Below, piece after piece: positions 27,801 through 33,475 of a DNA stretch of 64,000 nucleotides (position 1 is its first letter; every line of letters starts with the position of its first letter). Origin of the DNA: Saturnia japonica (Eukaryota; Arthropoda; Insecta; Lepidoptera; Saturniidae). The notes beneath the pieces were generated by a model. That model searched no databases. It had not been told where the DNA came from and was given only the letters and a program-made list of their open reading frames with translations. Location of the stretch: assembly GCA_033032175.1 (NCBI GenBank), contig CM065320.1, positions 9,238,001 through 9,302,000 of the forward strand. Direction: 5' to 3'. Made by a program: the position numbers and the translations under genes.

Positions 27801-28251
27801 TTTACAGAAATCAATTCAAGAATAATCTAAGAAGGATTTGGCTAGTTTCATGTTTTTCTTTCATTTACTTACCTACATCATTACTTAAATTTGTTACCTA
27901 GAATAATTTTAAGACTTCTAGTCATTATTATAATAGTTACACTATGGGAAAAATTAAAACATAGTACTATGCAGTGGAAAGAATATATTGTATTGTATAA
28001 AAATTTTGCTCTGGTGCTATTATTCAGGTATAAAACCGAAAAATTTGTTTGTATGGACTAACTCTATCACTATTTCTCCTAAATCAATAATATAAGCATT
28101 ATAGTCTACTCTTTTCTTTTGAAGGAATAATATTTGCTTGCTCATAGGCTTTTCCTGACTTTGATCCCATTATAATGTTTTACGAATATCTGTAAGAAAA
28201 GATTTTAATTTACATACCAATTGTAGATAAAATAAATTTCTTCACTGGCAT
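2907..28251 (-). CDS. DYNC2H1: Cytoplasmic dynein-2 heavy chain, N-terminal 24 exons (gene runs off the left edge)
   Basis: Motor heavy chain of retrograde intraflagellar transport in cilia. I assembled 24 exons on the minus strand: 28251-28218, 27674-27541, 26982-26818, 26076-25977, 23080-22954, 22117-21984, 20729-20485, 19507-19408, 17554-17415, 17256-17035, 16940-16797, 16198-15974, 14434-14249, 13217-13089, 12983-12838, 12045-11893, 11390-11178, 10221-9969, 9262-9119, 8326-8121, 7215-7100, 5943-5798, 3363-3196, 3065-2907. They sum to 3,789 bases (1,263 codons) without a stop, and every junction keeps phase. From memory of the vertebrate protein, the order of conserved blocks matches DYNC2H1 rather than axonemal dyneins or dynein-1: RMIQSTRTMMLQAALE, LRPAETKIAEKL, WRLHWDWQLYKALEYQY, LKYLRGIDFTERDW. 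The region is the DHC_N1 tail plus the start of the DHC_N2 linker; P-loops are not reached. Drosophila btv is the expected orthologue. Introns are rich in transposons. Confidence 0.95.
3196..3363 (-). CDS. DYNC2H1: DYNC2H1 exon 23
   Basis: Fifty-six codons, phase 0; acceptor ATTCTTCTACCAG, donor GTAATT. LLKYLRGIDFTERDW is the conserved linker-domain (DHC_N2) opening motif. Confidence 0.95.
3683..4380 (+). repeat. Helitron-like end followed by diverged ~120-base repeats (left arm)
   Basis: Begins CTAGCGTAGTGTGCACGG (Helitron-type end also seen at 53285) and continues as about five diverged units of 100-170 bases, each with a core such as CCGTGTACAAAATTTCATCA. Forms an inverted pair with 5092-5545. 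Lies in the intron between DYNC2H1 exons 23 and 22. Confidence 0.6.
5092..5545 (-). repeat. Inverted arm of the ~120-base repeat array
   Basis: About four units in the reverse orientation, core ATGAAATTTTGTACACGGGA, mirroring 3683-4380 across a ~700-base spacer. No coding sense in either arm. Confidence 0.6.
5798..5943 (-). CDS. DYNC2H1: DYNC2H1 exon 22
   Basis: Two bases plus 48 codons; acceptor TTTCTCAAAG, donor GTAAGA. Peptide includes EQPWVIFQKKLHLLDEF and ends QQELDKYT, matching EDWITFRTKTYLFEEF and SEVDKYK. Confidence 0.93.
6345..6858 (+). mobile_element. Mariner deletion derivative with terminal inverted repeats
   Basis: The left end (CCTTGCATATGGAATTGGCG) and right end (CGCTAACTTCATATGTAGTT) are diverged inverted repeats. 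Between them is only the N-terminal part of a mariner transposase: YEYEFHRGISAAET, then GCPETLVDNEELKVIVKADP and SQTTSELAAD. The rest of the transposase, including the catalytic region, is gone. Lies in the intron between DYNC2H1 exons 22 and 21. Confidence 0.75.
7100..7215 (-). CDS. DYNC2H1: DYNC2H1 exon 21
   Basis: One base, 38 codons, one base; acceptor CATTATTACAG, donor GTAAGG. Peptide KECEKFNMKIELSDIW matches the DDCHHFRLEEPNF block. Confidence 0.92.
7447..8005. mobile_element. MITE-like element with 14-base terminal inverted repeats
   Basis: TATCGACGGTGGAA near 7448 is repeated in exact inverse as TTCCACCGTCGATA near 7991, about 540 bases apart. No transposase motif between them; a short TA repeat lies at 7809-7840. 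Intron between DYNC2H1 exons 21 and 20. Confidence 0.5.
8121..8326 (-). CDS. DYNC2H1: DYNC2H1 exon 20
   Basis: Sixty-eight codons plus two bases; acceptor GTGCAATAG, donor GTACGT. Peptide AEMVKSTLQGEWENL matches the IEVMKGNVKSRL region of the stem. Confidence 0.92.
8327..9118. other. Intron 19 of DYNC2H1, nothing recognised
   Basis: AT-rich intron sequence between exons 20 and 19. I see no repeat, RNA or coding signal. Confidence 0.6.
9119..9262 (-). CDS. DYNC2H1: DYNC2H1 exon 19
   Basis: Forty-eight codons, phase 0; acceptor GAATGGATACAG, donor GTATTT. The reading frame stays open upstream of the acceptor, but the alignment length favours this boundary. Landmark KGHLLRTWGSD. Confidence 0.9.
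9732..9812. repeat. (TA)n microsatellite
   Basis: About 80 bases of alternating TA with one TATTATAT interruption, in the intron between DYNC2H1 exons 19 and 18. The rest of that intron (9263-9968) has nothing I recognise. Confidence 0.95.
9969..10221 (-). CDS. DYNC2H1: DYNC2H1 exon 18
   Basis: One base plus 84 codons; acceptor TTTAATTTTCAG, donor GTTTTA (weak). Peptide runs EDEKVEWISIGTGTL to VLREKMPE. The phase-0 end joins exon 19 to give MPE-MEKTIEELKRKG, the same spacing as the vertebrate KPE to LLRT interval. Confidence 0.9.
10286..10445 (+). mobile_element. Helitron-like 5' end fragment
   Basis: ACTAATATTATAAATGGGAA followed by TTTTCACGACTAAACCTATG and AAATTTGGTATAGAGATTG is a common lepidopteran Helitron start. 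Reverse-oriented relatives lie at 42120-42200 and 53965-54070. Intron between DYNC2H1 exons 18 and 17. Confidence 0.5.
11030..11155 (+). mobile_element. LINE 3' tail fragment
   Basis: GACGCCTCACTGTCCAGCAA followed by a TATTATTATT tail resembles the 3' end of lepidopteran non-LTR elements. Ends 23 bases from the donor of DYNC2H1 exon 17. Confidence 0.4.
11178..11390 (-). CDS. DYNC2H1: DYNC2H1 exon 17
   Basis: One base, 70 codons, two bases; acceptor TATTTCCTAG, donor GTACGT. Landmark LHDAQDWEDNFKACKAYG matches VHDWEKNFKALKIKG. An alternative GT four bases earlier would drop one residue at the junction. Confidence 0.92.
11530..11725 (-). mobile_element. tRNA-headed SINE, minus strand
   Basis: On the minus strand the head has an A-box-like TGGCTCTGTGGTAGAATA and B box GGTTCGAATCC, then a body with ACCCGAGCTTTC. 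A related copy on the plus strand is at 43087-43280. These are RNA polymerase III internal promoters of a SINE, not a tRNA gene. Confidence 0.5.
11893..12045 (-). CDS. DYNC2H1: DYNC2H1 exon 16
   Basis: One base, 50 codons, two bases. Acceptor AATATTTTTAG; donor GTCAGT chosen because it is the only nearby GT in phase with exon 17. A GTAACC donor four bases on is out of phase. Landmark HMVRPQPPIEEIRAQHY. Confidence 0.88.
12345..12620 (+). mobile_element. Helitron-like copy, family A, internally deleted
   Basis: Starts CTAGCTGTGCCCGTGGCTAC and ends CACTTCAATTTTATTTATTTG; the middle is much shorter than in the copy at 40371. Intron between DYNC2H1 exons 16 and 15. Confidence 0.6.
12838..12983 (-). 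CDS. DYNC2H1: DYNC2H1 exon 15
   Basis: Forty-eight codons plus two bases; acceptor GGTTTTTAG, donor GTGCGT. Landmark TWRLHWDWQLYKALEYQY, matching AWKQHWNHQLYKALEHQY. Confidence 0.95.
13089..13217 (-). CDS. DYNC2H1: DYNC2H1 exon 14
   Basis: Forty-three codons, phase 0; acceptor CTTTATTTCAG, donor GTATAC. Peptide begins NTYLTSQHLAIRSIVEKL and ends VRNIIET, running into VESNGY of exon 15 like ATVEAQGF in the vertebrate protein. Confidence 0.93.
13705..13945 (+). mobile_element. SINE copy (CAATAGGCTCGC family)
   Basis: Shares GGCAATAGGCTCGC, GAACTGTGGGTGT and ATACAGGCGTG with copies at 23256 (plus) and 24955 (minus). The tRNA-like head is decayed here. Intron between DYNC2H1 exons 14 and 13. 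Confidence 0.55.
14249..14434 (-). CDS. DYNC2H1: DYNC2H1 exon 13
   Basis: Sixty-two codons, phase 0; acceptor GCCTTTTTAG, donor GTAAAT. RMIQSTRTMMLQAALE is the clearest dynein-2 signature in the window, matching MIQSQRPMMLQSAL. Confidence 0.96.
14640..15770 (-). pseudogene. Mariner transposase pseudogene, minus strand
   Basis: On the minus strand, pieces appear in order: helix-turn-helix linker GRPTIAVTPENG, then HEHLKVRKLRDGY, the first catalytic region TTDETWIYSYRD, then FHQNNTPTHAAA (Asn where the second catalytic Asp is expected), HHPPHSPDLSLY with the third Asp, and a C-terminal LRKCIGVRG. Pieces are split by stops and frameshifts, so this is dead. It sits in the intron between DYNC2H1 exons 13 and 12, in the same direction as the gene. 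Confidence 0.75.
15974..16198 (-). CDS. DYNC2H1: DYNC2H1 exon 12
   Basis: Seventy-five codons, phase 0; acceptor TATTTTGCAG, donor GTCTCT (weak). Landmarks VVEFSGASKMLVVNF and ALVHARALQQ; the last joins exon 13 VASFHN as in the LKQVAHFYN block. Confidence 0.93.
16797..16940 (-). CDS. DYNC2H1: DYNC2H1 exon 11
   Basis: Forty-eight codons, phase 0; acceptor TTGGTAATAG, donor GTATAT. Ends LHDEWSRELQ, matching the FDDWSRDIQ block. Confidence 0.94.
17035..17256 (-). CDS. DYNC2H1: DYNC2H1 exon 10
   Basis: Seventy-four codons, phase 0 at both ends; acceptor ATCCTTTTCAG, donor GTTAGT. Landmarks LYEFMRYQTLIERPLV and HQIQWAKQMEAK match the FLKYKELVKRP and IVWVRQLELKV blocks. Confidence 0.94.
17415..17554 (-). 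CDS. DYNC2H1: DYNC2H1 exon 9
   Basis: Two bases plus 46 codons; acceptor TATTTATGTAG, donor GTATCC. Landmark LRPAETKIAEKLKPRL. An acceptor at the internal CAG before GCTTGG would shorten the exon, but phase with exon 8 favours the upstream one. The intron to exon 8 holds a complete Tc1-like element. Confidence 0.88.
17812..19242 (-). mobile_element. Tc1/IS630-type DDE element A with both inverted repeats
   Basis: Left end GTCACGTAAAAAGAACGCTGG and its inverse on the right match at about 24 of 26 positions, giving a 1.43 kb element in intron 8 of DYNC2H1, probably at a TA target. On the minus strand the transposase reads, with stops, from ATEATKCSDSTVKRIV-like HTH sequence to HFVLRLPPYYPDLYLIEMAW, which carries the third catalytic acidic residue. 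An Asp/Ser-rich tail (DSDSKDDERSSDNSDDDE) follows. Three or more stops make it non-functional. A related element is at 55660. Confidence 0.75.
18050..19000 (-). pseudogene. Transposase pseudogene of element A
   Basis: Longest intact piece is 18520-18233 (95 codons): INESGHFVLRLPPYYPDLYL, then IEMAWSQIKGYF and later NRMGEIIHQGKGN. The upstream part, with MDSFDQGVIKIIIHNF and RKLQDNLHFSLR, is in the same strand but broken by stops near 18850 and 18660. Family: DDE_3-like, Tc1/mariner superfamily; subfamily not assigned. Confidence 0.65.
19408..19507 (-). CDS. DYNC2H1: DYNC2H1 exon 8
   Basis: Thirty-three codons plus one base; acceptor ATTAATTCCAG, donor GTAATT. Peptide VHDVRSVHCQLNKLL follows LEE of exon 7 and aligns with the VLAIRTIHEKF segment. 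Confidence 0.9.
20485..20729 (-). CDS. DYNC2H1: DYNC2H1 exon 7
   Basis: Two bases plus 81 codons. Acceptor ATTATTTTAAG (poor pyrimidine tract, chosen by phase with exon 6), donor GTAAGT. Landmarks SEINLWDVQD, TWTSSCKSLTETYW and ALHPWNGEPYVPS match the NLWEDP, EQWVIVC and PHPWKNEKY blocks. Confidence 0.93.
21424..21615 (+). pseudogene. LINE reverse-transcriptase C-terminal tail
   Basis: Frame ends QMSVFPSTYNLRVIKQRVNR, the typical C-terminus of lepidopteran non-LTR retrotransposon ORF2 ('VFP..Y(N/D)L..FK..VNR'). Upstream sequence from about 21290 may be a decayed continuation. Intron between DYNC2H1 exons 7 and 6. Confidence 0.55.
21984..22117 (-). CDS. DYNC2H1: DYNC2H1 exon 6
   Basis: One base, 44 codons, one base. 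Acceptor ACCCTAATAG, donor GTATGT. Landmarks GGLLDDVWRTT and RMIHIFDII correspond to the VVDDVWR and RMLHLLDIIG blocks of the tail. Confidence 0.93.
22478..22845 (-). mobile_element. Helitron-like copy, family A, 5'-truncated
   Basis: Minus copy ending GCACAGCTAG, with GGTAATCTCCGAAACGG and AGCCGGGAGCGGGGGAGCAA inside. Intron between DYNC2H1 exons 6 and 5. Confidence 0.65.
22954..23080 (-). CDS. DYNC2H1: DYNC2H1 exon 5
   Basis: Two bases, 41 codons, two bases. Acceptor TTTTTGTTACAG; the donor GTTTTT is weak but the phase it implies fits exon 6 exactly. Landmark DELEYWKTMEKRQ, matching the DEFQFWIEQA-like block of dynein-2. A TE-filled intron of 2.9 kb separates it from exon 4. Confidence 0.9.
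23256..23525 (+). mobile_element. SINE copy with readable tRNA head
   Basis: A-box-like GCCTAGTGGTCCTAAGCGTG and B-box GGTTCGATTC, then the GGCAATAGGCTCGC body and ATACAGGCGTG end. Same family as 13705 and 24955; also a related head at 59505. Confidence 0.6.
23690..24660 (+). pseudogene. Jockey-type LINE fragment, split by an RTE insertion
   Basis: Left piece reads GVLSFNLYVSDLP and VDLYAYDTVIYAFNRHS, the reverse-transcriptase active-site region with the YADD box decayed to AYDT. After the RTE insert it resumes as TVQRAITTLGER, then NPSKSAAIIF-like IKPSKSAAIIFDPSKKE and LDKKLTFDSHVRIVRNRAYS. Several frameshifts and stops. Confidence 0.7.
23808..24244 (+). pseudogene. 5'-truncated RTE-type LINE (ORF2 C-terminus) inserted in the jockey element
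   Basis: Reads VMTYGTETWSLTVGLI, RAMERAMLGVSLRDRIRS and LKWQWAGHIVRRTDGRWG, then, after a frameshift near 24125, VAGSRWVQAAQDRSFWRS and EAYVQQWTSCG with stop. It ends in a GAT-rich tail. Flanked by AGTCTCCATTCA (23796-23807) and AGTCTTCATTCA (24245-24256), a target-site duplication with one mismatch. Confidence 0.8.
24955..25145 (-). mobile_element. SINE copy, minus strand
   Basis: Inverse of the 23256 family: CACGTCTATATCCCCGAAGA, CCACAGTTCGCCAGGTATG, and GAGCGAACCTATTGCCATTA. The tRNA-like head is truncated. Confidence 0.55.
25150..25578 (+). mobile_element. Helitron-like copy, family D, plus-oriented
   Basis: Contains TGTTAGATAGCCTATTTATC, GGAGCGGAGCATCAATGAAA and the 3' end GAAGTTGCGCGGGTCAGCTAG. 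Its end is the inverse of the end at 23603. Confidence 0.6.
25977..26076 (-). CDS. DYNC2H1: DYNC2H1 exon 4
   Basis: Thirty-three codons plus one base; acceptor TTATGTTCCAG, donor GTATGT. Peptide includes LYKNILDLESILKVF, aligning with the coiled stretch after the exon 3 block. Confidence 0.88.
26077..26817. other. Intron 3 of DYNC2H1, nothing recognised
   Basis: AT-rich. I see no repeat family or coding signal; the short open frames here are not supported. The same holds for intron 2 (26983-27540) and most of intron 1 (27675-28217). Confidence 0.6.
26818..26982 (-). CDS. DYNC2H1: DYNC2H1 exon 3
   Basis: Fifty-five codons, phase 0 at both ends; acceptor TATTTTTCAG, donor GTAAGA. The block AESFYQVLKQVYFPLL matches the conserved 'SLYQAVRQVFAPML' region of the dynein-2 tail. 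Confidence 0.92.
27541..27674 (-). CDS. DYNC2H1: DYNC2H1 exon 2, with a GC donor
   Basis: Two bases plus 44 codons. Acceptor is TTAATTTCAG. The exon ends AGTAAG followed by GCAAGT, the consensus for a GC-AG intron; no in-phase GT donor lies at that point. The peptide starts QYYDRSELGLNDN and ends SIYLHSK, then continues into exon 3 as VQDYKDKSIIFYKTH. Confidence 0.85.
28218..28251 (-). CDS. DYNC2H1: DYNC2H1 exon 1 (start exon)
   Basis: Eleven codons plus one base, MPVKKFILSTI, followed by donor GTATGT. The start is chosen because this short peptide lines up with the extreme N-terminus of vertebrate DYNC2H1 (a KLFIFTT-like block), and because its phase-1 end joins exon 2 to read STIEQYYDRSELGL without a break. 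Confidence 0.85.
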
Positions 28252-28548
28252 ATTTTATTCGTGTCTTCTACGGTATCATATGTTAAAAGTCTTATTTTAA
28301 AAATATATAATACAAATAACAGATTTACTTTTTGCCTAACCATTGGATTCTGCGTATTATTATGACATCGATTAAATTATAATTACTATACACGTAAGTA
28401 AAGCATTTTAAATGAACCCTGGTTACTAAGACATTCTGAAACAAACTTTAAAACCATGGCTTCAAAACAACAACATTCGTAAATTTGTAGTTTCTACTTT
28501 CGTCTACAAATCATATGACGTAAGGTACTTTGTTGTTTACAAGAAATC

Positions 28549-28562
28549 GTTGTCTTGGAAAC
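28549..28562. promoter_or_regulatory. Candidate RFX X-box upstream of DYNC2H1
   Basis: The sequence GTTGTCTTGGAAAC fits the X-box pattern RYYNYY-N(1-3)-RRNRAC with a two-base spacer, and on the other strand matches 12 of 14 positions of GTTNCCATRGNAAC. It lies about 300 bases upstream of the DYNC2H1 start codon. RFX factors drive ciliary genes, including IFT dynein, in animals, so the location makes sense. The match is by eye. Confidence 0.5.
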
Positions 28563-28708
28563 CTAGCTTTTTCTTATTTGGGGCTTCGGCTTATGTAAGC
28601 AATTTTGCCAATGTCAAGTGTAACAAATACAAGTTATAGAACTTAGTTGCCAAATATTCGGTGTATTTACTATAAAATAACCTGTGAGAATAACCACAAA
28701 AACACCAA

Positions 28709-28815
28709 GTTCGGTGAAGCTGTAAAAGCCGCAGAATAATTGTTATTTATCTCTGGCCGCAGCGGCTTCAGGGCACCTAAGGCTAACAGTGTTGTCAGAT
28801 CTAAAAAAAAAAACA
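28709..28815 (+). repeat. Short module, upstream of DYNC2H1
   Basis: GGTGAAGCTGTAAAAGCCGC, then GGCTTCAGGGCACCTAAGG and CTAACAGTGTTGTCAG, followed by a run of A. Member of the five-copy family (see 2105, 54181, 58168, 61514). It lies about 460 bases upstream of the DYNC2H1 start. Confidence 0.5.
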
Positions 28816-29930
28816 CAAAAAGCATTTATTGATACAACTAACATTCACAAATTTATACATAATACTTGTAAGGGGAAATGCAAAGATAATATAAATTTGA
28901 AGTTGCAGGGCCTTTATTCGAGTCCACTCGAGACAAAAAGGCGGGTTTTTACCTTGCCTAAAAAATCAGCATTGTCATACAACGCGGCAATGCTGCTATA
29001 GTATTTTGGGCACACTACCTAGTAACCCCGTATTAGATCCTAATTAGATTTTGTTGTTAGATATAATATATTTTATGATATAGTTGAGATTAATGTTATT
29101 ATTTAAGGTACAAAATCGAAAAAAAATATACATATGTAGGTACATATAAAACTACATAATATGTTATACATATAAATAAAAAGTATAACAATAATCTGAA
29201 TAGAGATGAACAAAGGCCACATAACAATTTTATATTATGACGATAAATAAAGACAATACCACAGATTTAACAAAAAGGCAGATGGAGCCTTCACAACAAC
29301 AAATGTGGGACCACAGGGCAGGTAACGTTCATCTGTTTCATCTGTCATCAAGACGTTTCATCTGTTTTTACATACCTACTAAGAAAAGTTTGAGAAATTA
29401 TACGACCAAATTATCGGCATTAAAATTTTTATAACGTAATAATTTCGACCGAGGTTGAGTTATTTTAAATAACTTATTTATGTAATTTTGTTTTGAAAAA
29501 ATATAGTAATTCGTGGTTATTAATAAAAATCGTGAAGAGTTTTTGGCGGGATCTTGAAGTGACATGTTGTGGTTTTAATTTTTAATTCATTTACTTAGGT
29601 TTTTGACCCTATATTATGTAATATTGGTGGCGTTTTGCATGATATAGTTTGGTTTTTGTGCACAAGTGAGGTGGGCTATAAATATAAGCTGAAAGCATTC
29701 ATTCCGAGATCCCACAAAAACTTCCTAGAAAGTTCTAACAAGGGAGCCACCATCTTGTTAGGATACTGAACCGTCATAAGGTCATAACACATGACAATAT
29801 AATTCACTAAATAATGGCAGTACTGGTTTTCATTAAAGAGGACCAGTTGCCGAGTTAGGAAGACGAAAAAGAAGAAGAAAATCGAGAAACAATGTTATTT
29901 TCCATACTTTTTATTGCTGAAGCAGAGACA
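28816..29930. other. Intergenic, nothing firmly recognised
   Basis: Short open frames at 28789-29001 and 29237-29434 have no family resemblance I can support. Near 29815 a plus-strand stretch MAVLVFIKEDQLPS resembles the start of some insect TE proteins but stops after 14 codons. Confidence 0.5.
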
Positions 29931-30130
29931 GTGCTTTTTCCACTTTTGTTTAAATCAATATCATAACGATCAATGATGTTGTCTGAGATGATTTGTTAGA
30001 TTTGTTGTATTTCCTTTTGTAATAACTGTAATTTGGCACAGTTTCCATATGTAATTAGTCTCGCATTTAATGAAAAAACTCCAAACATTTCACTTCGTTG
30101 GTGAAGACTAGAGCCATTTTAAAAATTAAT
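29930..30130 (-). pseudogene. BED-type zinc finger fragment, possible hAT remnant
   Basis: On the minus strand, SEMFGVFSLNARL and NCAKLQLLQKE, then after a one-base shift VITKGNTTNLTNHLRQHH. The last block is the usual C-terminal half of a BED finger (NLxxHLxxHH). No hAT transposase core is seen beside it. Confidence 0.45.
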
Positions 30131-30299
30131 ACTTGTTCACACTTACTTTGTCTTACAATTAAAACACTTAAATTTATTTATTATATACAACATGTAACAG
30201 GAATAACGCACACTCTCAAACACCCCAATTAGAACAATCAGTTATAATCAAAATACCGAGAAAAAAAAATTGGTTGCCTGTAAAGTCGGTATACGGGCG

Positions 30300-30490
30300 A
30301 AAGTTTTACGTGACAACGACTTTATGTCTGTCTCTCTCGCTCTTAGGCGGGCTAACCATGCCCGAGTGGAAGGGACGCGTGCCTCTCACTCGCTCTCATT
30401 GTGAGCGCATAACGTGAGCGGAGCGTAACGCAGTTTCTTGAAGTGTCACCCGGCAAACCAATTTATAAGACGTTGTCACGTCAAAAAAAT
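30300..30490. mobile_element. Short MITE-like inverted-repeat element
   Basis: TTTTACGTGACAACGACTTT near 30304 is mirrored by ACGTTGTCACGTCAAAA near 30471. The interior is GC-richer than its surroundings, with CTCTCGCTCTTAGGCGGGC. No coding sense. A further GC-rich patch at 30600-30680 is unexplained. Confidence 0.45.
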
Positions 30491-30829
30491 TTACTTGTAT
30501 GTGTTTTGATATTTTGTATTTGTGAAATTATTAATAATTATACTCATTGTGGGCGAGTAGTATGGTCACATTACCAACCTACGCAAAAAATATGAAATAC
30601 GCAGTCAGCACAGGCGCACGCACGTGAGACAAGATCGCGCGAATTCACGACGTAATGCCGGCAAACGAAATACGAATCGTGAATAATTACCGAGTACTGA
30701 GTTGTTTATGTATTAGAGATAAATTAAACAAAGACGGCGTGTTTAAAAGATGTTAATGACACTTTTTCAATAATTAAAGAATGAAGTACATAACTTAGAG
30801 TCTACTGCAGTCTTGAGTTTACAGATTAA

Positions 30830-31760
30830 TCAAATCAGATTAATCAATATCAATCAAATCATTTTCAAAATGTCTACCACCTTGTCCAGTGCACTTTAAA
30901 GCCCGTTTGCGTAATTATTGCTTTGGTTTACTTAAAATATTAGTGTCATTTTTCACTTTTTGGAAGGTGGCCACTATCCTAATTTTTAGGTCCTTGGCAC
31001 TTGTTGTCGCTCTAAAGTACTTAAGTACACTAATGATTTAATACGTCCCCACAAAATAAGTCAAGAGGCGTCAAATCAGTTGATCAGGGAGGCCATTGGA
31101 CAGGTCGGCCGACCAATCTAGCGCTCTCCATACTCACCATCAAGGTGCTGTTGAACACTCGACGTGAAATGCGCAGGCGCACCGTCATGTTGGTAGAATA
31201 CCTCTCGTAAATTGACAAGAGGTACCTATTTCTACTAGCAGCGTCGGTAGTCTCTCGCAAAAAGAGGAAATATGACACTCCTGTTAATCTCTCTAAGAAC
31301 ACGGGCCCCATTACGTGAGTACCGATAACACCAGCCCAAACGTTAACCGAGACACGATGCTGGAACGAGTCCACTTTGCGTGCGTGAGGATTTTCGTGCA
31401 TCCACAAATGCCTATTAAGTTGGTTGTACATTCGCACACGTGTAAATGTACTTTCGTCGGTCCAAGTAATGTTTCACTGCCAGTTTTCCAATAACCACCG
31501 GCTGAACTCTAACCTTGGTACGTAATCACGTGGACTCAATTGTGTACTTCGTTCTGAAGACGAGTACGTGTGCACACATTGTATCCCCGGTCGATAACGG
31601 TGTTCGGTTAAAAAGAACCGTGATCTCGGGGCCACTGAGTTGCGGCTAACATAGTCCTGCGGTATACGCTGGTACCATGCCTATTATTAAATGTTCTGCA
31701 AGCTAGTGCCATATTATCTCCACACTGTGCCAAAGTTCTCACCATTTCGGTGTATTGAAT
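30830..31760 (-). pseudogene. DDE transposase pseudogene C, minus strand
   Basis: Minus-strand pieces in order: FNNRHGTSVSRRTM, RLEFSRWLLENWQ, TWTDESTFTR (first catalytic Asp), HLWMHENPHARKVDSFQHR, VSVNVWAGVIGTHVMGPVFL, then GRPVQWPP and TDLTPLDLF. Intact run is 31437-31084 (117 codons). This is the insect Tc1/IS630-superfamily type with the WAGI..GPYFL block; subfamily not assigned. Stops and frameshifts throughout the C-terminal part. Confidence 0.65.
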
Positions 31761-33224
31761 GTTAGTATATAAAAAAGTAATCGCTCCCGAAAGTAATCAA
31801 AATATTTCCAAAAACAAGCTCTCACTGATAAAACCGACGCGACACATGCGGCATAACGTAGATTCAAGTTTGACTAGCTTGTTTTGTTTTTATAACTTTG
31901 GTCACGCCGCGTCGCCCGCGCCTTCGCATCTGCTGATGACAATTGACACCGTTCGCTGAGTTTTTATTTTTATTGTTGTAAAAAACTTTATATTTCTTGT
32001 AATAAAGCTCATTTTTAAATCTATTTGTTTAAAATTACAGTAAAAAAGCCTTATTGTTTGGATTTATGTTTTATTTTCGTTTATTTCGACTTTTCGACGA
32101 GGGGTGATTAATTTACTTCTTTTAAATTATTTTCTGATAAAAAATTACCTATATTAAAAATAACTCGGTAAAATAATCGATTCAGTAGCCGATTCTGAAC
32201 AAACTGTTTTCACAGTGTGCGTTTATTATGTTACATGTTGTATAAATTTTTTAGTACCATAATGGATGATCATACAGTATTATAAACATTGTAAAGTATA
32301 GAAATAAAGAACTACTTTTATATTGTTTTACTTACCAAAAACGGAAGTGCAAACATTGCAGTTATAAATGGCTGTATTATAATACAACATACTGATGGAT
32401 GAGCTTGTTGAGAGACCTAAGTTCTAATAGCAGTATTAATATAATATAATTATGAATATGTTAAGAAGATATCAGTGCTTAATAGAAAAGTTTACTATAA
32501 ATCATTTAATAATAAGCTTTAATAATAAGTTTACAAGAAATAAACCTTTTTTTCATAAAAACTAAACCCACTTCAAAATACTACTTACTCAAAAAAAATT
32601 GCACTAAAAATAAAAGTAATTACGTTATTTGCTTACTTCAATTTAGTTTAAAATATCCTTTTGTAACTCAATTTGATATTCTTGCGAACCATTCGTCTCC
32701 CTCATATTTTTTTAGGACAATAATATACAATTTCTTATTTTTGTAGTCGGTGACAGCCGAGGTCGTGTAACGAAGTAGCGTGAGTATAAATCACCAGAAA
32801 ACGTAATTCCTAAAGACGTTAATAAATGTGGTGCTTTTCTATAATTAATCAAAATTTGCGTGGAATCTCGAAGATAAGAAGTAAGATTTCCGACTGAAGG
32901 ACTAGGACTAAGAAGTACTAGAGGATGAGGAACTGCCGGAAGCAGTGTACGTAAAATTTGATTACGAAACAATTGGTCTTAGGCTAAAAGATAGTAACTA
33001 GTGCATTAATGCTTGGAAGGATAAAAGTCGTCAGATTTAGACGCCAACAAATTATCAAAGCGACATATATAGTTAACGGAAATAACGGGGCTATGAAATC
33101 TGTCTTCTGACAATATAATACACAAATCGAACAACCGAATATTATCATTAAAATCACATATAGGACGAGTGAATCTCATGACAATTCCATGAAACCCAAA
33201 AACGGTAAGGTTACCTATTTTATT

Positions 33225-33475
33225 ACTGAGTTCCGGTGCCTTTTTTTATACAACAAAGGTGGCAAACTAGCATACTGCCCACCTCATGTTAAACGGATAC
33301 CGTATCTTATGGAGGCATATAGTATCACTAGCGCGTTGCTGACCTTGAACCCTCTACCCCAAAGAGCTCTGGAAACCTTACTGATGGCAAGAACACAACA
33401 TTGGGTTATTTGGCTACAATTTTCTGTAGGGTAGTCCACTAGTCGAACTGTCCCAAGTGGTGAGTAATCTCCAAA
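33225..33475 (+). mobile_element. Lepidopteran interspersed repeat, plus copy
   Basis: CTGCCCACCTCATGTTAAAC, GAGCTCTGGAAACCTTACTG, TTATTTGGCTACAATTTTCT and a TAGTCC...AGTCGAACTGTCC end form a widespread lepidopteran repeat, probably the 3' part of a LINE or a SINE. Inverted partner at 44519-44780. Sequence 31761-33224 holds nothing I recognise. Confidence 0.5.

Noticed and set aside
28483..28510. ATTTGTAG and CTACAAAT inverted repeat near the X-box
   Set aside because: Eight-base arms in AT-rich DNA are expected by chance and no known factor site is implied.
29237..29434. Plus-strand open frame starting MTINKDNTTDLTKR with a GTAACG donor-like site
   Set aside because: No recognisable family and no downstream exon; kept only as a possible untested first exon.
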